DNA of 60,845 nt from Bryobacterales bacterium. Lineage in GTDB: Bacteria > Acidobacteriota > Terriglobia > Bryobacterales > Bryobacteraceae. Numbering within the stretch: position 1 is the first letter of the stretch; the number at the start of each line of letters is the position of its first letter. Position numbers and translations under genes: made by a program. The DNA lies in contig JAEUQG010000099.1 in the NCBI GenBank assembly GCA_016789755.1, forward strand, positions 1 to 60,845. The letters run 5' to 3'. Under the pieces are notes generated by a model. It did not search any database and was not told where the DNA came from. It saw only the letters and a list, made by a program, of their open reading frames with translations. Below, in pieces: positions 1 to 7,322 of the stretch.

Positions 1-1
1 C

Positions 2-712
2 ATCACCACTTCCAACGACCTGCCGATGCCCGAGGGAGCCATCCAACCGCGCTATGGCGGCGGCGCCCGCGATGTCTTACTCGGCAAGATCGCTCCCGAC
101 GGCGCCGAATGGCTCTTCCTCACCTACCTCGGCGGAACCGCCGACGATTGGGCCCGCGCCGTCACCCTCGACGACGATGGCGATATCTACCTCACCGGCT
201 ACACCACTTCCGGCAGCTTCCCCCGCCTCAACAGCTTCGACACGTCCTACAACAGCAACCGCGATGCGTTTCTTACCAAGGTGCGCTCCGATGGCTCGGC
301 CCTCCTCTACAGCGGCTTCATCGGCCACAACAGCCTCGAAGACGGCTTCGCCATCGCGGTCAATCGCCAAAAAGAAGCCACCATCGTCGGACACACCCAA
401 TCCCTGGCCTTCCCCTTGAACAGCGCCGTGCAGACTGCCATCGGCAGCCCCGCATGCCGCACCCAACCCTGCACCGCCGATTTGTTCATCGCCAGATTCT
501 CCGCCGACGGCAGACGCTATCTGTTCTCCTCCTACTTGGGCGGCGCCGGCGCCGACCAATCCCGAGGCGTCGCCCTAACCCCGGATGGCGAAGCCTGGAT
601 CACAGGCTACACCGCTTCCGTCAACTTCCCCTTCATGAACGGGCTATTTCCACGACACACCGGCGGAGGCGCCAACGTAGCCTTCGCAATCCGTCTCTCT
701 TTCCGCGATTAG
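2..712 (+). CDS. SBBP-repeat beta-propeller protein, C-terminal fragment
   Basis: The frame is open from the left edge of the window, so the 5' end of the gene is missing. The visible 236 codons carry at least three copies of the SBBP repeat pattern (YLGG, then about ten residues, D..G..Y.TG.T.S..FP), for example near FLTYLGGTADDW, LTGYTTSGSFP and SYLGGAGADQ. SBBP repeats form extracellular beta-propellers; many Acidobacteriota encode very large secreted versions of unknown ligand. The C-terminus simply ends after the last repeat (AIRLSFRD), with no visible sorting domain or membrane segment. Signal peptide and total length cannot be judged. The family assignment is firm; the function is not known. 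Confidence 0.85.
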   Translation: MTTSNDLPMPEGAIQPRYGGGARDVLLGKIAPDGAEWLFLTYLGGTADDWARAVTLDDDGDIYLTGYTTSGSFPRLNSFDTSYNSNRDAFLTKVRSDGSALLYSGFIGHNSLEDGFAIAVNRQKEATIVGHTQSLAFPLNSAVQTAIGSPACRTQPCTADLFIARFSADGRRYLFSSYLGGAGADQSRGVALTPDGEAWITGYTASVNFPFMNGLFPRHTGGGANVAFAIRLSFRD

Positions 713-719
713 CCACCCC

Positions 720-1304
720 TCAACGCAGCAATAACCACACCGCGCAGCCGAGCGCCAGCAACCCCAACGCCGCACCAACCATCGGCAGCGTTTTCGGCGT
801 CGAAGCCCGTTCCCCTAAACGCTCCCGCAGTATCTCCTTCAGCTTGCGCGTGCTCTTCTCGATCACCCGCCCCTGGCCCGGATCTTCCACGCATTCCGAC
901 ACCACTTCCACCAGCGCTGGAGGTAGCCCCGCTTTGTGCAGCAACTCGACGTCAGGCTCCGCCTCTTGGTGATCCGCCATCAGCCTCCCGCTGAACAGCT
1001 CGAATAGGATTACTCCAAACGCCCGTGCATTCCCATAGCGCAGCGAAGTGTCATTCGACTCCGGCCCGAATAGCGTAACGTTGTTGTCCGCGTCAATCGT
1101 CACCGCACTTGAGGAGAGGTGCTCGAGAAAGCGCTTCTTCTCATGCCAGCCCGCCAGTGCCCGGCCCACCTGCAGGCCAATCGCAATCTGCTCGTTCAGA
1201 CTCCCTGCAATGCCGTCCCGGATGCGGTCTTCCAACAGCTCTCCAGGAGGCGCGCAACTGGGAGCCCGTTTCGCGCCCGTAGACGTGGATCGTAGCTGTG
1301 CCAC
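720..1304 (-). CDS. Membrane-anchored pseudokinase (Ser/Thr kinase C-lobe remnant)
   Basis: A 194-residue protein that aligns only with the catalytic-loop half of Hanks-type Ser/Thr kinases. The stretch LQVGRALAGWHEKKRFLEHL (about residues 44-63) matches the family pattern ending in HRDLK, but HRD is replaced by L60-E61-H62, the Lys by S64 and the Asn by A67. The DFG region reads VTLFGPES with no Asp. The helix ARAFGVILFELFSGR is well kept. The N-lobe, Gly-loop and VAIK lysine are absent. A single hydrophobic helix closes the protein (about 173-193), as in membrane-bound bacterial kinases. I chose the GTG start because GGAG lies 7 bases upstream. Phosphotransfer looks impossible; a scaffold or decaying gene are both possible. 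Confidence 0.7.
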   Translation of the reverse strand: MAQLRSTSTGAKRAPSCAPPGELLEDRIRDGIAGSLNEQIAIGLQVGRALAGWHEKKRFLEHLSSSAVTIDADNNVTLFGPESNDTSLRYGNARAFGVILFELFSGRLMADHQEAEPDVELLHKAGLPPALVEVVSECVEDPGQGRVIEKSTRKLKEILRERLGERASTPKTLPMVGAALGLLALGCAVWLLLR

Positions 1305-1420
1305 CGTTTCACTCCACTCTGGGATCTGCTATTGTCCTCTTCGGCTAAAAACGGAACAGTCTGACCCGAAACTGCGTACCCTAGTATGGATACTGGCTCA
1401 TCGCCCAACGGAGGTTCGTC

Positions 1421-1828
1421 ATGCAAGCCCACGTCAAAATCGTCGCCATCCTGCACATCGTCTTCGGAGCCCTCGGCCTCCTCGCCGGCCTCTTCATCAT
1501 GGTCCTCTTCGGCGGTATCGCCGGCCTCGTCGGCGCTTTCGGCAACGGCGCCGAATCCCTCATCGCTATCCCCATCCTCGGCGGCATCGGCGCCGTCATC
1601 CTCATACTCCTCCTCGCCCTCTCCCTCCCCGGACTCATCGCCGGCATCGGACTCCTCCGCTTCCGCAACTGGGCCCGCATCCTCACCATCGTCCTCTCCG
1701 CCCTCAACCTCCTCAACTTCCCCTTCGGCACCGCCCTCGGCGTCTACGGCCTCTGGGTCCTGCTCTCCGCCGATACCCAGCGCCTCTTCACCGCACCGAC
1801 ATCGGCAGCGGGAGCCGCTTACCGCTAA
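1421..1828 (+). CDS. Small hydrophobic membrane protein
   Basis: A 135-residue protein dominated by hydrophobic segments (roughly 5-30, 46-75 and 84-117), with a short polar tail. The start has a strong ribosome binding site, GGAGG with 6 bases of spacing. The pattern of Gly-rich helices with an FRNWAR turn before the last pair is seen in small acidobacterial inner-membrane proteins of unknown function, sometimes labelled DUF4064-like; I cannot assign a role. The last 41 bases overlap the 3' end of the convergent aldo/keto-reductase-like gene. Confidence 0.65.
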   Translation: MQAHVKIVAILHIVFGALGLLAGLFIMVLFGGIAGLVGAFGNGAESLIAIPILGGIGAVILILLLALSLPGLIAGIGLLRFRNWARILTIVLSALNLLNFPFGTALGVYGLWVLLSADTQRLFTAPTSAAGAAYR

Positions 1829-2600
1829 TCCGCTCCCCCGTGCGGCGCATCCACGCCAACTCCTCTTCCTCCATCGGCCCGCGCTCCATCGCCCGCAGCG
1901 CATGGCGCGTCTCCTCCACATCCTTCGTCCCCGTCATGCACACCCCAACATACGGATTGCTCAACACGAAACGGTAGCAATCGCCCGCCTCCGGCACCCG
2001 CTCGCCCGCCGCAGCATGCCCCTCATGCAGCAACTGCTTCCACGACGTCGCGGTGTAAGCCACCATCCCCGCCGGCGCGCTGCGGCTGATCCGTGGGAAG
2101 ATCTCCCTTTCCGCCGACCGCTCCACTGCGTTGTACCGGAAATGCAGCACCTCAAACGCCGCCCCCGAAGCCCATTCCCCCACTTGCCCCATATCGTGCG
2201 ACGACACTGCCAGAAACTTCACCCGCCCCCGCCGCTGTAACTCCAGCGCGGCATCCATCACACGCCCGCTCACCGGTCCGCTCCAATATCCCAGCAGCAG
2301 AATATCGGCATAGTCGTAACCCACCCGGCCGAGCGCCCGCTCCAGGCTCCAGCCCATCAGCGCCGCAATCCGCGTATAGCTCTGCACCACCAGAATTACC
2401 CGCTCCCGTTGCGGACGCAGCCGCCGCAATCCCCCGGCAAAAGCCTCCCGCCGCAAGCTGCCCCAATAGAAGTAGTTCATCCCATGCTCGAACGCCATCT
2501 CCATCGCCTCCGCCGGCATGCCGTAACTCGCCGACATGCCAAGCGGCCCCGTCAACAATCCGGTGCGTCCGAGAATCCGCGGCCCGAAAGGTGTTGCCAT
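1788..2600 (-). CDS. Aldo/keto-reductase-fold protein with degenerate active site
   Basis: A 270-residue protein with the layout of aldo/keto reductases: N-terminal RTGLLTGPLGM, a segment corresponding to the family INFFDTA..YG motif, DILLLGYWSG in place of the DLYLLHxPD strand, and a GRVKFLAVSSH strand. The usual tetrad appears lost. The Asp/Tyr motif reads MNYFYWGSLRRE, the Lys strand reads VILVVQSY, and the His position is Gly or Tyr. The second aldo/keto reductase in this window (at 42.5 kb) keeps all four, so this is not a general lineage trait. The fold call is good; oxidoreductase activity is doubtful. It diverges from TonB receptor 1. Confidence 0.65.
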   Translation of the reverse strand: MATPFGPRILGRTGLLTGPLGMSASYGMPAEAMEMAFEHGMNYFYWGSLRREAFAGGLRRLRPQRERVILVVQSYTRIAALMGWSLERALGRVGYDYADILLLGYWSGPVSGRVMDAALELQRRGRVKFLAVSSHDMGQVGEWASGAAFEVLHFRYNAVERSAEREIFPRISRSAPAGMVAYTATSWKQLLHEGHAAAGERVPEAGDCYRFVLSNPYVGVCMTGTKDVEETRHALRAMERGPMEEEELAWMRRTGERISGKRLPLPMSVR

Positions 2601-2670
2601 GCCTGAGGTAACAATTCTACCCGCATCCCGTGGGTTATAGTGAGAGATTACCCTCTGGGAAGTACCCTCT

Positions 2671-5600
2671 GTGACTCAATCAAGCATCATTCGTTCGCTC
2701 TCTCTCCTGGCTGTGCTCAGCCTCCCGTCGTTCGGACAAAACCTGCGTGGAGCGCTCACCGGCATCGTCACTGATCCGCAAGCCAAGCCTCTCGCCGGTG
2801 TCGCCGTCGAATTGCTCCAGCAGCAGACCGGCAGGCGCCGCGCGGCAACCACCTCCCTAGCCGGTGAGTTCACCTTCACCGCCCTCGCTCCCGGCGCCTA
2901 TCGACTCGAAGCCTCGCGCGACGGCTTCCGGAAACACGCCGAAGAGTTCACCCTCCTCGTCAATCAGGATCTGCGCGCCGATTTCGCCATGTCCGCCGGC
3001 GGGCGCACCGACACCGTCGAAGTCTCCGCCACGCGCGATCTGCTGCGCGCCGAAAGCGCCTCCATGGGCGCCGTCGTCGAGAACCGCCAGATCCGCGGCC
3101 TCCCGCTCGACGGACGCAATTTCAATGAACTCACGCTGCTCGTCCCCGGAGCCATGCCCGCCGCCCAGGGCTCGGCCGGCTCCGTCCGCGGCGACTTCGC
3201 CGTCAACCTCAACGGCCAGCGCGAGGACGGCAACCTCTTCCTGCTCGACGGCGTCTACAACTCCGACCCGAAGCTCAACGGTACCTCCGTCAGTCCCCCC
3301 GTCGACGGCATTCAGGAATTCGAAGTCCTCACCTCCGCCTACGATGCCAGCTTCGGCCGCAATGCCGGCGGGCAGATCAGCGTCGTAACAAAATCGGGCG
3401 GAAATGATTTACACGGCTCCCTCTACGAGTTCTTCCGCAACGGCGCCATGGACTCCGCCAATTACTTCGCCCCCGCCAACGAGCCCAAGCCCGCCTATCA
3501 GCGCAACCAGTTCGGCTTCTCCCTCGGCGGTCCCATCGTCCGCAACAAAACGTTCTTCTTCACCGACTACGAAGGCCGCCGCGCCAAGGAAGGCATCACC
3601 CGCCTCACCCGCGTCCCCACACAGGCCGAACGCAGCGGCGATTTCTCCGCCTTCCCCGGCCTGCTCATCAATCCCTATGCCCGCCAGCCCTTCGCCGGCA
3701 ACCGCATCCCGCGTGAATTGCAACACCCCACCGGCCAGGCCATCGCCAATCTCTATCCGCTGCCCAACCGCGCCGATCCCGTGCTGAACTTCGTCTCCTC
3801 CCCCGCCCAGCGCGACCGCGGCGATCAGTTCGACGCCCGTCTCGATCACCTCTTCAGCCGCTCCGAGCTCACCTTCCGCTACAGCTTCGCCGACCGCGAT
3901 CTGTTCGAGCCCTTCGCCGGCCCGGCCTTCGCCGCCGTACCCAGCTATGGCAACCACGTGCCGCGCCGCGCCCAGAACGTGATGCTCAGCGAAACCCGCA
4001 CCGTGACGGCCTCGCTGCTCAACGAAGTGCGTCTCGCCTTCAACCGCGTCGGCGCCGGCGCCACTCCCGAACTCTACGCCAACAATGTCAACAGCGCCAT
4101 CGGACTGCCGTCGCTCTCCACCAATCCGCGCGACAACGGGCTGAGCTTCCTCACCATCAGCGGCTACTCCTCGCTCGGCCACGAATACAACAGCCCGCTC
4201 AACGGCGTTACCAACACCTACCAGTTAATCGACCAGGCCACCTGGTCGCGCGGCCGCCACATGCTCAAATTCGGCGGCGACATTCGCTACCTCCAGCAGA
4301 ACGCCTTCCGCGACGTCCAGGCCCGCGGCTTCCTCCAGTTCCGTGGAGCCCTCACCCAGAATCCCCTCGGCGACGTCCTCATGGGTTTGCCCACCTTCAC
4401 CGGCGGCGCCCGCCTCGATAACCCGCAGCACCTCCGCGGACGTTCCTACAATTTCTTCCTCAACGATACCTTCCGCCTCCGCCAGAATCTCACCTTCACC
4501 TTCGGCATTCGCTATGAGCTCAATCAGCCTCCCGTCGATAGCCGCGACCGCGCCAATCTCTTCGATGCCGCTACCGGCCGTCTGGTCCCTGTGGGCACCG
4601 GCGGCATCCCGCGCGGCGGCTACTTCGCCGACAGGAACAATTTCGGTCCGCGCCTCGGCCTCGCCTGGTCGCTCGACGCAAACACCGTGCTCCGCACCGG
4701 CTACGGCATCTATTTCGATCAGTCGGCGCTCGCCCCCAGCGAAGGTTTGTACTTCAACGCCCCCTACTTCGATCTGCGATTCTACTTCCCCGGCGAACAG
4801 ACCGGGCTCATCTTCGTCAATAATCCCTTCCCGGCCAATTTCCCCATCCCCACGCCATCTTCGGGCTTCAGCTTCCAGCGCGATCTGCGCACCCCCTATG
4901 TGCAACAGTGGAACCTGAGCCTGCAGCGCCAGGTGGGCAAGGGCCGAGTCCTCGAAGTGGGCTACGTCGGCTCCAAAGGCACCAAGCTCTATTCGGCCCG
5001 CGACATCAATCAGCCCGCGCCCAGCGCCGCGCCCCTCAACCTCCGCCCGCTCTTCCAGTTCGCCGATATCAATCAACTGGAGTCGCGCAGCAACGCCCAC
5101 TACCAGAGTTTGCAGGCTCGCTTCCAGCAGCGTTTCTACCACGGCCTGGCGGTCATCGCCTCCTACACCATGGGCAAGTCCATCGACGATGCTTCGGCCT
5201 TCTTCCCCAGCGCCGGCGATCCGAACTTCCCCCAGGACAGCCGCAACGTGCGCGCCGAACGCGCCCGCTCCAACTTCGATGTCGCGCAGCGTTTCACCAC
5301 AGGCTATTCCTACAACCTCCCCTTCGGCAAAGGACGCCTCCGCGGAGGCTGGCAGACGCACGGCATCGTCAGCTTGCAATCCGGACGCCCCTTCACCGTC
5401 GCCCTGCCGACCGAACAGGACAACAGCAATACCGGCATTTCCAGCCTCGGCTTCGGCGCCAACGACCGCCCCAATATCATCGGCAATCCGCGCCTCGACA
5501 ACCCCTCCGCCACCCGCTGGTTCAACACACAAGCCTTCGCGCTCCCTGCCTTCGGTACGTTCGGCAGCGCCGGCCGTAACATCCTCGAAGGGCCCGGCAA

Positions 5601-5802
5601 CGCCACCGTCAACTTCTCCGTGGTCAAGGACACCGCCTTCACCGAACGCCTCACCATGCAGTTGCGGCTTGAAACCTTCAATCTCCTCAACCGCGCCAAC
5701 TTCGATCTGCCCGACCTGTTCTTCGGCAATCCCACCTTCGGCCGCGTGCAGTCGGCGCAGAATCCGCGCCGCCTGCAGTTGGGCCTGAAGCTGCTGTTTT
5801 GA
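2671..5802 (+). CDS. TonB-dependent receptor, Oar type (receptor 1)
   Basis: A 1043-residue outer-membrane protein with a signal peptide (cleavage near SFGQ), a CarboxypepD_reg-like beta-sandwich (about 28-95, GALTGIVTDPQAKPLAGV), a plug-like region (about 125-240, with RQIRGLPLDGRNFNEL and VVTKSGGNDLHGSLYEFFRN) and a long beta-barrel ending in a terminal Phe (LQLGLKLLF). This is the Oar-like subfamily abundant in Acidobacteriota, thought to import large substrates or act in adhesion. GTG is the start; a TATAGT hexamer lies about 30 bases upstream and GGGAAG sits before the start. The substrate is unknown, and the neighbours (cytochrome, GH95-like glycosidase) are not an obvious operon with it. 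Confidence 0.9.
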   Translation: MTQSSIIRSLSLLAVLSLPSFGQNLRGALTGIVTDPQAKPLAGVAVELLQQQTGRRRAATTSLAGEFTFTALAPGAYRLEASRDGFRKHAEEFTLLVNQDLRADFAMSAGGRTDTVEVSATRDLLRAESASMGAVVENRQIRGLPLDGRNFNELTLLVPGAMPAAQGSAGSVRGDFAVNLNGQREDGNLFLLDGVYNSDPKLNGTSVSPPVDGIQEFEVLTSAYDASFGRNAGGQISVVTKSGGNDLHGSLYEFFRNGAMDSANYFAPANEPKPAYQRNQFGFSLGGPIVRNKTFFFTDYEGRRAKEGITRLTRVPTQAERSGDFSAFPGLLINPYARQPFAGNRIPRELQHPTGQAIANLYPLPNRADPVLNFVSSPAQRDRGDQFDARLDHLFSRSELTFRYSFADRDLFEPFAGPAFAAVPSYGNHVPRRAQNVMLSETRTVTASLLNEVRLAFNRVGAGATPELYANNVNSAIGLPSLSTNPRDNGLSFLTISGYSSLGHEYNSPLNGVTNTYQLIDQATWSRGRHMLKFGGDIRYLQQNAFRDVQARGFLQFRGALTQNPLGDVLMGLPTFTGGARLDNPQHLRGRSYNFFLNDTFRLRQNLTFTFGIRYELNQPPVDSRDRANLFDAATGRLVPVGTGGIPRGGYFADRNNFGPRLGLAWSLDANTVLRTGYGIYFDQSALAPSEGLYFNAPYFDLRFYFPGEQTGLIFVNNPFPANFPIPTPSSGFSFQRDLRTPYVQQWNLSLQRQVGKGRVLEVGYVGSKGTKLYSARDINQPAPSAAPLNLRPLFQFADINQLESRSNAHYQSLQARFQQRFYHGLAVIASYTMGKSIDDASAFFPSAGDPNFPQDSRNVRAERARSNFDVAQRFTTGYSYNLPFGKGRLRGGWQTHGIVSLQSGRPFTVALPTEQDNSNTGISSLGFGANDRPNIIGNPRLDNPSATRWFNTQAFALPAFGTFGSAGRNILEGPGNATVNFSVVKDTAFTERLTMQLRLETFNLLNRANFDLPDLFFGNPTFGRVQSAQNPRRLQLGLKLLF

Positions 5803-5814
5803 AACGGGCCGCCC

Positions 5815-7245
5815 CTATTCCACCAGCCCGAGGTCCTTTAACACCTTCGGGTCCGATTCTTCCATCGCCAGCAATCCGTGGCAGGCGTTGCAATCCTGCC
5901 CGATCGCCTTCGTCCCGTCTTGCGTCTTGTGCGCATCGTCGTGGCAGCGGAAGCAACCCGGATTATCCGTATGCCCGATGTTGTTCACGTACGTCCCCCA
6001 GGTCACCTTCATCTCCGGGAACACATTGCGCTGCCAGATGGTGAGAACATTCTTCGCCGCTTTTGTTACATCCGCCTGCCGCTTGGCGAACACATCGGCA
6101 TGGTTGGTTTTGTAATAGCCTTCGATCGCCCGCACAATCTCCGCCTCCGCCCGCTCCGTCGTCGGATAGTCTTTCTTCAGCGTCTCCACCGCCACTTTCT
6201 TCACCATCGGCAGATCGCGCGGAATATCTCCTGCGGCCATCATGTTGTCCACCGAACGCTCCGGAGGAGTCATCGTGTGGCTCGGCCGGTTATGGCAATC
6301 GACGCAATCCATCTCGCGAACCGTCAGCTTCGATACGTCTTCCTTCTTCGTCTTTTCCGCGAAGAATTCCCGCACTTCGCCGTTGCGCGAATACTCCACC
6401 CATGGAATGGTCTGCCGAGCCCGGTCCGTGTGCCCGTAACGGATGCGAATCCCTTTACCCACGTGCGCCGTATGGATGCCCTTGCCTTGATACGTGCCCC
6501 CGCCGATATGCATCAGCAGCACCGATTTCGTTTGCTCCCCGCTATCGTTGAAATGCGTCACCACCCGTAGCCGGTCCCCGCCGTACTTGTCCGGCCAGTG
6601 GCAGCCTTCGCACGTTTCCCTCGCCGGGCGCAGGTTCTCCACCGGCGTCGGAATCGGACGCTCGTAGCTGTTCAACGTCACCGCCACCACCTGTCCCACA
6701 CCCGACAACTTGCTCTGCACGAACCACGATGCCCCAGGACCAATGTGGCATTTGACGCACTCCACCTTCGAGTGCGGCGAATTCTGATACGCCATGAACT
6801 CCGGCTTCATCACCACATGGCACGTCTGCCCGCAGAACTGCACGCTGTCCATGTGCTCCACCGCGCGATACGTCAGATTGGCCGCGATCATGATGTTTGC
6901 CAGCGTCGTCAATCCCACAAACAGGATCAATCGCCGGAACGCCGGGTTCGCCCAACTCAACGCCGGAAACTCCAGCGACGGCTCCACCGCCGCCGCTATC
7001 TTCTTGCGCTGTAGAAAGATGCCCGCTGGGATCGCAAACAGTCCGGCAAAGAACGCCGTCGGCAGAATCAGAAATAGTAGTATCCCCAGATACGCACTGC
7101 CGGCATGGCCTTGCAGATACGTCGGCAAAAGGAACAACCAGAACACGCCCGCGGCACTGACCAACACAACACCGATGCGGCTAATCCAGTTGTTCGATAG
7201 TAGGATGATTGGGGACAGACGATCTCCCCAGTTAGGTGCAGGCAT
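5815..7245 (-). CDS. Membrane-bound six-heme cytochrome c, NapC/NirT-like
   Basis: About 476 residues with hydrophobic segments at the N-terminus (SRIGVVLVSAAGVFWLFLLP; YLGILLFLILPTAFFAGLFA; ILFVGLTTLANIMIAANL), followed by a periplasmic heme region. Five CXXCH motifs (CVKCH, CEGCH, CVDCH, CFRCH, CNACH) are present, plus a first site CGQTCH with three residues between the cysteines. The segment QFCGQTCHVVMKPEF is typical of NapC/NirT-like quinol dehydrogenases in anaerobic soil bacteria, which pass electrons from menaquinol to periplasmic reductases. No partner reductase is adjacent. The start is uncertain: MPAPNW is preferred, with an alternative 18 bases upstream. It converges on receptor 1, 12 bases apart. 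Confidence 0.85.
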   Translation of the reverse strand: MPAPNWGDRLSPIILLSNNWISRIGVVLVSAAGVFWLFLLPTYLQGHAGSAYLGILLFLILPTAFFAGLFAIPAGIFLQRKKIAAAVEPSLEFPALSWANPAFRRLILFVGLTTLANIMIAANLTYRAVEHMDSVQFCGQTCHVVMKPEFMAYQNSPHSKVECVKCHIGPGASWFVQSKLSGVGQVVAVTLNSYERPIPTPVENLRPARETCEGCHWPDKYGGDRLRVVTHFNDSGEQTKSVLLMHIGGGTYQGKGIHTAHVGKGIRIRYGHTDRARQTIPWVEYSRNGEVREFFAEKTKKEDVSKLTVREMDCVDCHNRPSHTMTPPERSVDNMMAAGDIPRDLPMVKKVAVETLKKDYPTTERAEAEIVRAIEGYYKTNHADVFAKRQADVTKAAKNVLTIWQRNVFPEMKVTWGTYVNNIGHTDNPGCFRCHDDAHKTQDGTKAIGQDCNACHGLLAMEESDPKVLKDLGLVE

Positions 7246-7322
7246 ATACTGCAATGGTTGCATGTTCCATGCCAAACCGGGTAAGCCGCGTTGGCATCCA
7301 AAATGCCCTACACTTGCAACCC

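Noticed and set aside
3409..4182. Long antisense frames over the TonB receptors, glycosidase and PSD1 genes
   Set aside because: They are Gly/Ala/Glu- or Arg/Pro-rich shadows caused by high GC third positions, with no domain or start signal.
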